From an uncultured Blautia sp. (GTDB lineage Bacteria > Bacillota > Clostridia > Lachnospirales > Lachnospiraceae), in the NCBI GenBank assembly GCA_900553515.1, contig USDN01000019.1:1-44600 (forward strand): a stretch of DNA of 44,600 nucleotides, given 5' to 3'. The notes under the pieces are model-generated. The model saw only the letters and a program-made list of their open reading frames with translations. It did not search any database and was not told the origin of the DNA. Made by a program: the position numbers and the translations under genes. Below are positions 24,952 to 34,762 of the stretch, piece after piece (the first letter of the stretch is position 1; the number at the start of each line of letters is the position of its first letter).

Positions 24952-26035
24952 TTTTTGCTTCCTCCATCATTTCTGTAAACTGCTCAAACAGATAACCGCT
25001 GTCCTGAGGTCCCGGCGCGCTTTCCGGATGATACTGCACGCTGAACACCCTGTCGTCCTCACAGCAGACACCTTCTACCGTCTGATCCAGAAGATTCAGA
25101 TGAGTGATTTTCAGTCTGGTAGCTGCAAGACTTTCTCTGTCCACTGCATAAGAATGATTCTGAGAAGTAATTTCTATTTTTCCTGTGAGAAGATTTTTTA
25201 CCGGATGGTTTCCTCCTCTGTGACCAAACTTCAGCTTATAGGTTTCTGCACCGTATGCCAGAGAAATAATCTGATGCCCCAGGCAGATACCAAAAATCGG
25301 ATAATTTCCCCGAAGTCTCCGAACCAGTTCAATAACCGGCCAGACATCTGCAGGGTCTCCCGGACCATTAGATAAAAAAATTCCGTCCGGTTTCATTTTT
25401 TCTATTTCTTCCATTGACGTATTCCATGGAAATACCGTCACATTACAGCCTCGTCTGTTTAAACTTCTCACAATGTTCTGTTTCATTCCGCAATCAATGG
25501 CTGCCACCTGATATTTTCCATTTGGAACTGTATACTGCTGTATCTGTTTCCTGCTGACGACTGCTACCGCATCCTTTGGAAGCTTACAGGCTGCCAGTCT
25601 GCAGAGTCCTTCCTGCAGGGATGTTCCGGCATCTGTGATCAGAGCTTTTCTGCTTCCCAGATCTCGGATAGAACGAACAAGCTTTCTTGTATCTACTCCA
25701 TAAATGCCGGGAATCTGATATTTTTCCATAGTTTCAGATAAAGTATATTTACTGCGGAAGTTCGATGGGTGATCGTTATAATCTCTTACAACCAGTCCTC
25801 CTATGGTTGGTGTTTCTGTTTCAAAATCATCTTCTGCAATTCCATAGTTGCCGATAAGCGGATAGGCCATCACAACGGTCTGATAGGTGTAAGAGGGATC
25901 GGATATAATTTCCTGATATCCAACCGGAGAGGTATTAAATACAATTTCCGTAATCTTCTCCTTTCCGGAACCGAATCCATATCCATAGTATTCGCTGCCG
26001 TCTTCCAGAATCAGTTTTCTGTCAAATTTTTTCAT
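24935..26035 (-). CDS. carA: Carbamoyl-phosphate synthase small subunit (glutaminase)
   Basis: A 366-residue class I glutamine amidotransferase subunit. The N-terminal CarA-specific domain (LILEDGSEYYGYGFG, FNTSPVGYQEIISDPSY) precedes the GATase domain. The catalytic Cys lies in FGICLGHQIISLAYG, and the His and Glu lie in VQYHPESAPGP. It hydrolyses glutamine and passes ammonia to CarB. GAGGAG lies before the start. It follows purF by 19 bases in the same transcript. Confidence 0.95.
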   Translation of the reverse strand: MKKFDRKLILEDGSEYYGYGFGSGKEKITEIVFNTSPVGYQEIISDPSYTYQTVVMAYPLIGNYGIAEDDFETETPTIGGLVVRDYNDHPSNFRSKYTLSETMEKYQIPGIYGVDTRKLVRSIRDLGSRKALITDAGTSLQEGLCRLAACKLPKDAVAVVSRKQIQQYTVPNGKYQVAAIDCGMKQNIVRSLNRRGCNVTVFPWNTSMEEIEKMKPDGIFLSNGPGDPADVWPVIELVRRLRGNYPIFGICLGHQIISLAYGAETYKLKFGHRGGNHPVKNLLTGKIEITSQNHSYAVDRESLAATRLKITHLNLLDQTVEGVCCEDDRVFSVQYHPESAPGPQDSGYLFEQFTEMMEEAKNGKKN

Positions 26036-26054
26036 AATCTCTGCTCCTCGTTAT

Positions 26055-27479
26055 TTAGATTTTATGAGATAATTTTCTTTCAAACCGGTCTTTTCTCAGG
26101 TCTGTGGGAATCCTCGTCGGATATTCTCCATGAAAACAGGCGCCGCAATACTCCTCACTGCCGGTCAGCTGACCCAGATTCTCTACGTCCAGATAACCCA
26201 GAGAATCCACACCAATAAGTTTTGCAATCTCTTCCGGGCTGTGATGGCAGGCTATGAGATTTTCTTCTGAGTCAATATCTGTGCCATAATAGCAGGGATG
26301 TAAGAAAGGCGGAGCCGATATTCTCATATGTATTTCCCTAGCCCCCGACTCCCGCAAAAGCTTCACGATCTGCCTGCTGGTAGTGCCTCTTACAATTGAA
26401 TCATCAACCAGTACAACTTTTTTCCCTTCAATTACGCTTTGTACAGGAGAAAGCTTTATCCTGACCTTGTCCAGACGTTCGCTTTGTCCAGGAGAAATAA
26501 AGGTTCTTCCAATATACTTGTTTTTTATCAGCCCGATACCATAGGAAATACCTGATTTCTCCGAATAACCAAGAGCAGCGTCCAGCCCGCTGTCCGGAAC
26601 TCCGATCACAACATCTGCCTCCACAGGGTAATGTTCTGCCAGAATCTTTCCTGCCTGTACCCGTGACTCGTGAACAGATACACCATCAATCACAGAATCT
26701 GGTCTTGCAAAATAAATATACTCAAAGATACAGGTTTTCTTTTTTTGTTTTCCACAGTGCTCCCTTCTGGATTCCACGCAATTATCATGAAATACCAGAA
26801 TCTCACCCGGCATCAGATCCCTGATATACTCTGCTCCAACTGCTGCCAGTGCACAGCTTTCTGATGCTGCCACATAAGCTCCATCCGGCCTTCTTCCATA
26901 ACAGAGCGGTCTGAACCCATACGGATCTCTCGCAGCAATCATTTTGGCAGAGGACATCAGAACCAGAGAATAGGCACCCTCCAAAAGGTTCATTGTATTG
27001 CTTACCGCTTCTTCTATACTGGGTGTCATCAGTCTCTCTCTGGTGATCACGTACGCTATGGTTTCCGTATCGCTTGTGGTATGAAAGATTGCTCCTGACA
27101 GTTCAAGCTTATCACGCAGTTCCAGGGCATTTGTCAGATTTCCATTATGTGCCAGAGCCATCTTGCCCTTCTGGTGATTCACTTCGACAGGCTGACAGTT
27201 ATTCCGCGTTGTCCCTCCGGTTGTTCCGTATCTTACGTGCCCCACCGCCATATTTCCTTCCGGCAGAAGCGACAGGGAATCTTTTGAAAACACATCACTG
27301 ACAAGCCCCAGGTCCTTGCAGGAAGAAAACATACCGTCGTCATTGACAACAATTCCGCAGCTTTCCTGTCCTCTGTGCTGCAGGGCATACAGTCCGTAAT
27401 AGGTAATTCCTGCCACATTTTCCTTTCTGGTACTCATTATTCCAAATACACCGCATTCTTCATGAATAGCCATAACCAT
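26055..27479 (-). CDS. purF: Amidophosphoribosyltransferase
   Basis: A 474-residue enzyme for the first step of purine synthesis. The class II glutaminase domain starts at Cys9 (MVMAIHEECGVFGI). An N-terminal propeptide of eight residues must be removed to expose Cys as the nucleophile, as in B. subtilis PurF. The phosphoribosyltransferase domain carries VVLVDDSIVRGTTSRQIVKLL. Cys residues in SEEYCGACFHG and in the CKDLG and ACHHS regions fit the [4Fe-4S]-bearing Gram-positive type. It is unusual to find purF outside the pur operon, here 11 bases after pyrG among glutamine-using enzymes. Confidence 0.93.
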   Translation of the reverse strand: MVMAIHEECGVFGIMSTRKENVAGITYYGLYALQHRGQESCGIVVNDDGMFSSCKDLGLVSDVFSKDSLSLLPEGNMAVGHVRYGTTGGTTRNNCQPVEVNHQKGKMALAHNGNLTNALELRDKLELSGAIFHTTSDTETIAYVITRERLMTPSIEEAVSNTMNLLEGAYSLVLMSSAKMIAARDPYGFRPLCYGRRPDGAYVAASESCALAAVGAEYIRDLMPGEILVFHDNCVESRREHCGKQKKKTCIFEYIYFARPDSVIDGVSVHESRVQAGKILAEHYPVEADVVIGVPDSGLDAALGYSEKSGISYGIGLIKNKYIGRTFISPGQSERLDKVRIKLSPVQSVIEGKKVVLVDDSIVRGTTSRQIVKLLRESGAREIHMRISAPPFLHPCYYGTDIDSEENLIACHHSPEEIAKLIGVDSLGYLDVENLGQLTGSEEYCGACFHGEYPTRIPTDLRKDRFERKLSHKI

Positions 27480-27490
27480 TTTTTCTCCTG

Positions 27491-29110
27491 TTAATTATTC
27501 TGCGTGTTTTCTGATATATTTAACGCCGCCGAGATAAATCCCTTAAACAACGGATGCGCCTGATTTGGACGGCTTTTAAACTCCGGATGGAACTGTACTC
27601 CTACAAAAAACGGATGTTCCTTCAGTTCGATTGTTTCTACCAGTCTGTTATCCGGGGAGGTTCCGCTGATCACAAGTCCTGCTTCTGTCAGTGCCTCACG
27701 ATATTGATTATTAAACTCATAGCGATGACGATGACGCTCATGGATCAGACTGCTTCCATAGCAGACTTCCATTTTTGTTCCGGTCTTGATGCTGCATGGA
27801 TAGCTTCCCAGACGGAGAGTTCCTCCTTTGTCTATTTCATCACTCTGTCCCGGCATAAAATCAATCACCTTATGTTCGCATTGCTCATCAAATTCTCCCG
27901 AATGAGCATCTTTAAGCCCCAGGACATTTCTTGCATACTCAATGACTGCAATCTGCATTCCCAGACAGATGCCCAAATAAGGAATTTTGTTTTCACGGGC
28001 ATATTTTGCTGCAAGGATCATCCCCTCTATGCCACGGTTTCCAAAGCCTCCGGGAACAATAATACCATCTAAATCTTCTAATACAGTATCTATATTTTCT
28101 TTTGTAATTCCTTCCGAATCGATCCAGTGGATTTTTACAAAAGCATTTATCTCATACCCTGCATGACTCATAGCTTCTGCCACAGACAGATATGCGTCAT
28201 GAAGCTTAACATACTTTCCTACCAGACCGATATGTACTTCCTGGGAACGATTTCGGATGCGCTCCACCATTTGTTCCCACTCTTCCAGATCCGGAGCCGG
28301 TGCGTCAATATGAAGTTCTCTGCACACCACGTCAGAAAATCCGGATCGCTCCAGCATCAGGGGAGCCTCATACAGATTCGGCAAAGTTCTGTTTTCAATC
28401 ACACAGTCCGGTTTCACATTACAAAAAAGCGCTATCTTCTGAAAGATTGATTTCTCCAGAGGTTTATCGGATCTCAAAACAATAATATCCGGATTAATCC
28501 CCATTCCCCTCAGTTCCTTGACGGAATGCTGTGTAGGCTTTGACTTGTGTTCCTCAGAACCGCTCAGATAAGGTACTAATGTCACATGGATAAATAAGCT
28601 GTTTTCTCTCCCGACTTCAAGGGAAATCTGACGCACTGCTTCCAGAAACGGCTGGGATTCAATATCTCCTATGGTTCCTCCAATCTCCGTGATGACTATG
28701 TCTGCATCGGTCTTTTTTCCCACACGATAAACAAAATCCTTGATCTCATTTGTAATATGCGGAATAACCTGAACCGTAGAACCCAGGTATTCTCCCCTTC
28801 GTTCTTTGTTTAACACATTCCAGTAAACCTTTCCTGTAGTCAGATTGGAATACTGGTTCAGATCCTCGTCAATAAATCTCTCATAATGTCCCAGATCCAG
28901 ATCTGTTTCTGCCCCGTCCTCCGTTACATATACTTCCCCATGCTGATAGGGACTCATCGTCCCCGGATCTACATTAATATAGGGATCCAGCTTCTGTGCT
29001 GCCACCTTCAGACCTCTTGCTTTTAAAAGCCTTCCAAGTGAAGCTGCTGTAATCCCTTTACCAAGACCAGAGACCACTCCTCCGGTCACGAAAATATATT
29101 TTGCCGCCAT
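27491..29110 (-). CDS. pyrG: CTP synthase
   Basis: A 539-residue enzyme converting UTP to CTP with ATP and glutamine. The N-terminal synthetase domain begins AAKYIFVTGGVVSGLGKGI (P-loop) and has DPYINVDPGTMSPYQHGEV. The class I glutaminase domain starts near residue 300, with Cys in YLGICLGMQIAVIE and His/Glu in VGVQFHPEFKSRP. Length is normal. It heads the pyrG-purF-carA-carB-dapL transcript behind its own promoter and a terminator-type leader. That leader has an ANTAR-like hexaloop rather than the GGGC start used for CTP-sensed attenuation in B. subtilis. Confidence 0.95.
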   Translation of the reverse strand: MAAKYIFVTGGVVSGLGKGITAASLGRLLKARGLKVAAQKLDPYINVDPGTMSPYQHGEVYVTEDGAETDLDLGHYERFIDEDLNQYSNLTTGKVYWNVLNKERRGEYLGSTVQVIPHITNEIKDFVYRVGKKTDADIVITEIGGTIGDIESQPFLEAVRQISLEVGRENSLFIHVTLVPYLSGSEEHKSKPTQHSVKELRGMGINPDIIVLRSDKPLEKSIFQKIALFCNVKPDCVIENRTLPNLYEAPLMLERSGFSDVVCRELHIDAPAPDLEEWEQMVERIRNRSQEVHIGLVGKYVKLHDAYLSVAEAMSHAGYEINAFVKIHWIDSEGITKENIDTVLEDLDGIIVPGGFGNRGIEGMILAAKYARENKIPYLGICLGMQIAVIEYARNVLGLKDAHSGEFDEQCEHKVIDFMPGQSDEIDKGGTLRLGSYPCSIKTGTKMEVCYGSSLIHERHRHRYEFNNQYREALTEAGLVISGTSPDNRLVETIELKEHPFFVGVQFHPEFKSRPNQAHPLFKGFISAALNISENTQNN

Positions 29111-29163
29111 TTTTTCACTTCCTTACCTGCATTTTCTGCATCTTTTTTGTCATTTAAACACGC

Positions 29164-29222
29164 AAAAAAGGCAAAAGCACCCTTAAGTTTTATTCAAACT
29201 TAAAGACGCCTTTGCCTTTGTT
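29164..29222 (-). ncRNA. pyrG leader: ANTAR-like hexaloop hairpin overlapping an intrinsic terminator
   Basis: The predicted transcript starts near 29222. Bases 29219-29202 read AAAGGC-AAAGGC-GTCTTT and fold into a 6-bp stem with hexaloop AAAGGC (A at 1, G at 4). The same bases form the 5' arm of a longer terminator. In it AAAGGCAAA pairs with TTTGCCTTT and CTTTAAGTTT pairs with AAACTTAAGG around a 5-nt loop, ending in TTTTTT (29169-29164). The two folds exclude each other. I see no clear second hexaloop. Confidence 0.7.
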
Positions 29223-29228
29223 CACGCT

Positions 29229-29257
29229 ATTTTACCTCGAATCATTCCTCCTGTCAA
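29229..29257 (-). promoter_or_regulatory. pyrG operon promoter
   Basis: TTGACA (29257-29252), a 17-bp spacer, TAAAAT (29234-29229). It lies between the asnB stop and the leader, so asnB read-through would also meet the pyrG leader terminator. Confidence 0.8.
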
Positions 29258-29281
29258 TCTGTTTTATATTAAAATCTCATT

Positions 29282-30862
29282 TTATTTTCCACTGTCACCA
29301 TAGTTTGAAAGTACTCTTGCCGAAGGATCATTTACGTCACAGCCTTCCCATTCTCTGTTCGGCATCCAGAAGCCTGAGATCATTTCTGCCTGACCCGGAT
29401 AGTATTTCTCAAAAATCTCCCTGTACAACAGAGATTCTTTTGTAAATGGTCTGGCATATATATATCCCTGACTTTTCTCCTTTAGTTCTGCATCGGTGTA
29501 TCTGCCTTCTGCATATTCTTTCAGATAATCCACCATAGAATGTCCTACTGCATCTGAAAAAGCCGCCTTTTCTCTCCACAGGATCTCATCCGGCAGATAG
29601 CCGCCATGTTCAAATGCATGACGCAGCAGGTATTTGCCTTTTCCGTAAGTATTGAGCTTCATTTCAGGATCTATGGACATTACATATTTTACAAAATCCA
29701 GATCACCAAAAGGAACTCTTGCCTCCAAAGAATTTACAGAAATGCAGCGATCCGCGCGAAGTACGTCATACATATGAATCTCATGAATCCGTTTCTGTGA
29801 TTCCTTCTGGAAGGCTTCTGCATCCGGGGCAAAGTCTGTATACTTATAACCAAACAGCTCATCGGATATTTCTCCAGTCAGAAGGACGCGGATATCTGTC
29901 TGCTCATGAATCGCCTTACACACCAGATACATACCCATGGATGCACGAATCGTAGTAATATCATAAGTTCCCAGAATCTGAATGACCGTTTCCAGTGAAG
30001 ACAGTACATCCTGCGGTGTCATATAAATCTCTGTATGATCGCTTCCGATATAATCTGCTGCCTGCTTCGCATATTTTAAATCAATGGCATCTTCGCTCAT
30101 TCCAATTGCAAAGGTTCTGATCGGTTCTCCGGTCTTTTTTGCTGCAATGGCACATACCAGAGAGGAATCCAGCCCGCCGGAAAGCAGGAATCCCACTCTG
30201 GCATCTGCCACAAGACGTTTTTCCACACCGGCGACCAATTTGTCGTGGATTTTCCTGCAGACGGTTTCCAGGTCATCACCACAGACTTCATTTACCTTTG
30301 TAATGTCACAATAGCAGATAAAACGGCCGCCTTTATAATAATAACCCGGAGGGAACGGCATAATCTTATCTGTGATTCCGGTCAGGTTTTTTGCTTCGCT
30401 GGCAAAGATCACAGCGCCGTTTCTGTCATATCCATAATAGAGAGGGCGGATTCCAATGGGATCCCTTGCAGCAATAAACTCCCTGTTTTCCCCGTCATAA
30501 ATAATACAGGCAAACTCTGCATCCAACATAGAAAACATATCCGTACCGTATTCCTGGTATAACGGCAAAAGTATTTCACAGTCTGATTCGCTTTTAAATG
30601 TATATTTTGCTGACAGCTCTTCCTTCAGCTTCTTGAACCCGTAAATTTCTCCATTACAGACCACATAGCTGTTTTTGTACTGAAAGGGCTGCATCCCCGA
30701 CGGAGTCAGTCCCATAATCGCCAGTCTGTGAAATCCAAGGATTCCTCCTTCTGTTTTAACTACCCGACTGTCATCCGGCCCTCTTGATACAGTTTTTTGA
30801 AAGCCTTCCAAAAAGACGTCAAGAGAGGCGCTCTGACTGCAATATCCCATAATAGAACACAT
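29282..30862 (-). CDS. asnB: Asparagine synthase (glutamine-hydrolysing)
   Basis: A 526-residue enzyme making asparagine from aspartate, ATP and glutamine. Cys2 (MCSIMGYCSQ) is the class II nucleophile once Met is removed; VSRGPDD and VVCNGEIYGFKKL follow in the glutaminase domain. The synthetase domain has the PP-loop VGFLLSGGLDSSLVCAIAA near residue 230 and EARVPFGDLDFVKYVM. It resembles E. coli AsnB in length and order. GGAGG lies nine bases before the start. It is third in the glnN-amt-asnB transcript, 34 bases after amt. Confidence 0.93.
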   Translation of the reverse strand: MCSIMGYCSQSASLDVFLEGFQKTVSRGPDDSRVVKTEGGILGFHRLAIMGLTPSGMQPFQYKNSYVVCNGEIYGFKKLKEELSAKYTFKSESDCEILLPLYQEYGTDMFSMLDAEFACIIYDGENREFIAARDPIGIRPLYYGYDRNGAVIFASEAKNLTGITDKIMPFPPGYYYKGGRFICYCDITKVNEVCGDDLETVCRKIHDKLVAGVEKRLVADARVGFLLSGGLDSSLVCAIAAKKTGEPIRTFAIGMSEDAIDLKYAKQAADYIGSDHTEIYMTPQDVLSSLETVIQILGTYDITTIRASMGMYLVCKAIHEQTDIRVLLTGEISDELFGYKYTDFAPDAEAFQKESQKRIHEIHMYDVLRADRCISVNSLEARVPFGDLDFVKYVMSIDPEMKLNTYGKGKYLLRHAFEHGGYLPDEILWREKAAFSDAVGHSMVDYLKEYAEGRYTDAELKEKSQGYIYARPFTKESLLYREIFEKYYPGQAEMISGFWMPNREWEGCDVNDPSARVLSNYGDSGK

Positions 30863-30896
30863 TTGAATATACCTCCATAGTTTTAGTAAAAATATG

Positions 30897-32612
30897 CTAT
30901 TCTATATCCTGCAGCGCATCAAAACCTTCTTCTCCGGTTCTTACCTTTACAACATTTTCCACATCATATACAAAAATCTTTCCATCTCCGATATGTCCTG
31001 TATAAAGAACTTTTTTCGCCGTATCAATAACTTTACGAACCGGAACAGCACTGACTACAATCTCCACCTGCACTTTTGGAAGCAGATTCGCTTCTACCTG
31101 TATACCTCGATAATACTCTGTTCTGCCTTTCTGTATACCACAGCCCAGAACATGAGATACCGTCATTCCGGTAATGCCAATACTCATCATAGCATTCTTC
31201 AGTGCCTCGAATCTGGATTCTTTACATACAATCTCTACTTTTGTAAATTTTGGTGTACCTTCCTCAAAGGAAAGAATCTTTTTAACCGGAATCGCCTCTG
31301 CAACAGGAGTCTCACCTGCAACCGTAACCGGTGCCGTTCCTTCATCCTCTGTAGCTGTGTCAGGAAGCATTGCAAAGCCACCATATGCTGTCAGTAATCC
31401 ATGCTCGGATACATCAAGTCCTGCAATCTCATCCTCCGCATCTGCACGAAGACCAATTGTATACTTGATAGTCAGAAATACCAGAGTGATAATAACTGTC
31501 ACATAAGCTGCTACGGAAAGAACGCCGATCACCTGAATCCCAAGAAAATGTACGCCACCTCCATAGAAAAGCCCTTTCTCTGTTGTTATACCTGTTGCAA
31601 ATAAACCTGTCAGGACAGTTCCTGTAGCACCGCAGACGCAGTGAACGGATACTGCTCCTACCGGATCGTCAATTTTTGCTTTTTTATCAAAAAATTCAAC
31701 TGCAAGAACAACCAGAATACCGCAGACAATACCAATCACAGCTGCTCCTGCAGGGCTTACTGCATCACATCCGGCGGTGATACCAACGAGTCCCGCCAAA
31801 GCCGCATTATATGTCATGGAAACGTCTGGTTTTTTATAGCGGATCCATGTAAATATCAAAGTAATACAGCAGGCCACTGCTGCTGCCATATTTGTATTGA
31901 AAAATACTCTCCCGGCGGTTTCCATCAAAGCATCGCTGTCCATGCCTACCGTAGATGCACCATTAAACCCAAACCAGCAAAACCAGAGGATAAAAACACC
32001 AAGCGCAGCAAACGTAAGATTGTGTCCCAGGATTGCCCGGGGCTTTCCGTCCTTATCATATTTTCCAATACGGGGGCCTAAAATCTTCGCTCCGATCATT
32101 GCACAGATCCCACCCACCATATGTACTGCTGTAGAACCTGCAAAATCATGAAATCCCAGCTGCGAAAGCCATCCGCCTCCCCAGATCCAGTGTCCTGAAA
32201 TCGGATAGATAAAAAGAGAAATAGCTGCTGAATAAACACAGTATGCACTGAATTTTGTTCGTTCAGCCATAGCTCCGGATACAATTGTTGCCGATGTTGC
32301 ACAGAAAACTGTCTGAAAAATCGCAAATACCCACAACGGCACCCCCGATGGCAGGATGTGGCTGTAATCTCCACGGATCATCGGATCAAAGGTTCCAATC
32401 ACAGAAGATCCACTTCCAAACATCAGCCCGAAGCCTGCCAGCCAGAAAATCGGTGTGCCAATACAAAAATCCATCAGATTCTTCATTAAAATATTTCCTG
32501 TATTTTTTGCTCTGGTGAATCCTGCTTCGCACATGGAAAATCCCGCCTGCATAAAGAACACCAATGCTGCTCCGATCAATACCCAGATTGTATTAACTGC
32601 ACTGTAAGTCAT
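30897..32612 (-). CDS. amt: Ammonium transporter fused to a P-II domain
   Basis: A 571-residue fusion from the start at 32612, chosen because GAAGG has normal spacing there; an ATG six bases upstream almost touches it. Residues 1-400 are an Amt channel with eleven expected helices: NTGNILMKNLMDFCIG, PLWVFAIFQTVFCATSATIVSG, DFAGSTAVHMVGGICA and the His pair (HMVGG, HCVCGATG). After a linker, residues ~455-570 are a P-II (GlnK-like) domain with VSHVLGCGIQKGRTEYYRG and TGHIGDGKIFVYDVENVV. The T-loop Tyr51 that is uridylylated in GlnB is Val here. The domain can probably still bind ATP and 2-oxoglutarate and plug its own channel. Confidence 0.92.
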   Translation of the reverse strand: MTYSAVNTIWVLIGAALVFFMQAGFSMCEAGFTRAKNTGNILMKNLMDFCIGTPIFWLAGFGLMFGSGSSVIGTFDPMIRGDYSHILPSGVPLWVFAIFQTVFCATSATIVSGAMAERTKFSAYCVYSAAISLFIYPISGHWIWGGGWLSQLGFHDFAGSTAVHMVGGICAMIGAKILGPRIGKYDKDGKPRAILGHNLTFAALGVFILWFCWFGFNGASTVGMDSDALMETAGRVFFNTNMAAAVACCITLIFTWIRYKKPDVSMTYNAALAGLVGITAGCDAVSPAGAAVIGIVCGILVVLAVEFFDKKAKIDDPVGAVSVHCVCGATGTVLTGLFATGITTEKGLFYGGGVHFLGIQVIGVLSVAAYVTVIITLVFLTIKYTIGLRADAEDEIAGLDVSEHGLLTAYGGFAMLPDTATEDEGTAPVTVAGETPVAEAIPVKKILSFEEGTPKFTKVEIVCKESRFEALKNAMMSIGITGMTVSHVLGCGIQKGRTEYYRGIQVEANLLPKVQVEIVVSAVPVRKVIDTAKKVLYTGHIGDGKIFVYDVENVVKVRTGEEGFDALQDIE

Positions 32613-32644
32613 AAACATACCTTCTTTCTTTATTTTAGAGTGGA

Positions 32645-34741
32645 TTATTTTACACCGAATAAGAGATCACTGTAGGTCGGGAATGGCCAGTATTTCTTTG
32701 CTGTTATTGTTTCCGCCTCATCGCAGGCAACCCGCAGTTCGCTCATTCTGCCTAATATCTCGTCACGGATCATATAAGACTCTGCTTCAATGTCACTGGC
32801 ATCCTGTAATTTCATAACTGCCGTTTTCAGCTCATCTGCCCTGACTGCGATCTGATCCTCCAGTCTTGCAAGCTTCTTTAATAATCCTGTTTCATAGCTG
32901 CAGGAAATAGTTACGTCCACCGTCTTCTTTGCTGCCGCTGTATTGGCAAGCTCAAGAGCATATGCGCTTATCGCCGGAGCAATCTCTGTCTTTGCCATAT
33001 CGATCATGGTGTTTGCCTCTATCAAAACTGTCTTACAATAGTTGTCCAGCATGATCTCGCACCGGGATTTCAGTTCTGCTTCTGAAAATACCTTATGTGA
33101 AGTCAGCATCCGTACATTTTTTTCATCCAGAAGATGGGGCATGCAGTCCGGTGTGGTACGGTAATTGAGCAGCCCTCTCTTTTCTGTTGCTTCTTTAATC
33201 CAGGTATCGTCATAGCCATTCCCGTTAAAAATAATATGCTTATGATCCCTTATGGTCTTTCTGATCATTTCATGCAGAGTGTCCTCAAAATTTTCTGCCT
33301 TTTCCAGTCTGTCTGCATAAATCTTCAGGCTTTCTGCAACCGCACTGTTCAGCATGATGTTTGCGCAGGCAATGCTGTTGGAGGAGCCAAGCATACGGAA
33401 CTCGAATTTATTTCCGGTAAATGCAAACGGAGATGTACGGTTACGGTCTGTGGTGTCACGGTTGAACTTCGGAAGTACATTCACACCAAGCTTCATCTGT
33501 GTTTTTTCCGCACCTGCATATGGAGTATCTGTTTCAATGGCTTCCAGAACACCGTTCAGTTCATCTCCCAGAAATACAGATACTACTGCCGGCGGAGCTT
33601 CATTGGCACCAAGTCTGTGATCGTTTCCTGCAGTTGCCACAGAAAGACGAAGCAAATCCTGATAATCATCCACAGCCTTGAGTACTGCGCACAAAAATAA
33701 CAAAAACTGCGCATTTTCATATGGAGTCTCGCCCGGTGACAGAAGATTTACGCCTTTATCAGTTGCAAGAGACCAGTTATTGTGCTTTCCACTTCCGTTT
33801 ACACCAGCAAAGGGCTTTTCGTGGAGCAGACATACAAGACCGTTTTTTGCCGCCACCTTCTGCATGATCTCCATGGTCAGCTGGTTGTGATCGGTGGCAA
33901 TATTGGTTGTGGTATAAACAGGAGCCAGTTCATGCTGGGCCGGAGCTACTTCATTATGCTCTGTCTTAGCCAGAATCCCCAGTTTCCAGAGTTCTTCATT
34001 CAACTCTTCCATATAGGCGGAAACTCTGGGCTTGATCACTCCAAAATAATGGTCGTCCATTTCCTGTCCCTTAGGCGGTTTTGCACCAAAAAGGGTACGT
34101 CCTGTAAAACGAAGATCCTTTCTCTGCTCATACATTTCCTTTGTAATAAGAAAATATTCCTGTTCCGGTCCTACTGAGGTACGGACGCATTTCACATCTT
34201 CATTTCCAAAAAGATGGAGGATACGAAGAGCCTGCTTATTCAGAGCTTCCATAGATCGAAGCAGCGGCGTTTTCTTATCCAGAGCCTCTCCGCCATAGGA
34301 GCAGAACGCAGTAGGGATGCAAAGTGTTTTTCCTTTGATAAACGCATAAGAGGTAGGATCCCATGCTGTGTACCCTCTCGCCTCAAATGTAGCTCTTAAT
34401 CCGCCTGACGGAAAAGAGGATGCATCCGGTTCGCCTTTGATCAGCTCCTTTCCAGAAAATTCCATAATCACACCGCCGTCCGGGGATGGAGAAATAAAGC
34501 TGTCATGTTTTTCTGCGGTTACACCGGTAAGGGGTTGAAACCAATGGGTATAATGTGTGGCTCCGTTTTCTATTGCCCAGTCCTTCATCGCCGCAGCAAC
34601 TGCATTGGCTACGCTGATATCCAGCTTTGCCCCTTCATCAATGGTTTTCCTCAAAGAGTCATAAACCTTGGCTGATAAATTAGCTTTCATTACTCTGTCA
34701 TCGAAAACTCTGCTTCCAAAAAATTCTGATACTTTTTTCAT
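32645..34741 (-). CDS. glnN: Glutamine synthetase type III
   Basis: A 698-residue GSIII enzyme, within the usual ~700-730. I start at 34741 (MKKVSEFFGSRVF) with GAGGAG eight bases before; a frame extension of ten residues upstream lacks a ribosome site. Key motifs are SVGPEQEYFLI (glutamate/metal), HNEVAPAQHELAPVY, PFAGVNGSGKHNNWSLAT, and NRTSPFAFTGNKFEFRMLGSS. It fixes ammonia into glutamine and is first in the glnN-amt-asnB transcript. Its ~160-nt leader carries two hexaloop antitermination modules, so it should be off when nitrogen is plentiful. Confidence 0.94.
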   Translation of the reverse strand: MKKVSEFFGSRVFDDRVMKANLSAKVYDSLRKTIDEGAKLDISVANAVAAAMKDWAIENGATHYTHWFQPLTGVTAEKHDSFISPSPDGGVIMEFSGKELIKGEPDASSFPSGGLRATFEARGYTAWDPTSYAFIKGKTLCIPTAFCSYGGEALDKKTPLLRSMEALNKQALRILHLFGNEDVKCVRTSVGPEQEYFLITKEMYEQRKDLRFTGRTLFGAKPPKGQEMDDHYFGVIKPRVSAYMEELNEELWKLGILAKTEHNEVAPAQHELAPVYTTTNIATDHNQLTMEIMQKVAAKNGLVCLLHEKPFAGVNGSGKHNNWSLATDKGVNLLSPGETPYENAQFLLFLCAVLKAVDDYQDLLRLSVATAGNDHRLGANEAPPAVVSVFLGDELNGVLEAIETDTPYAGAEKTQMKLGVNVLPKFNRDTTDRNRTSPFAFTGNKFEFRMLGSSNSIACANIMLNSAVAESLKIYADRLEKAENFEDTLHEMIRKTIRDHKHIIFNGNGYDDTWIKEATEKRGLLNYRTTPDCMPHLLDEKNVRMLTSHKVFSEAELKSRCEIMLDNYCKTVLIEANTMIDMAKTEIAPAISAYALELANTAAAKKTVDVTISCSYETGLLKKLARLEDQIAVRADELKTAVMKLQDASDIEAESYMIRDEILGRMSELRVACDEAETITAKKYWPFPTYSDLLFGVK

Positions 34742-34762
34742 AATGTCACTCCTCTCAATTTG

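Noticed and set aside
29164..29222. pyrG leader as CTP-sensed reiterative attenuation
   Set aside because: The predicted start lacks the GGGC needed for G addition, and the element is shared with glnN.
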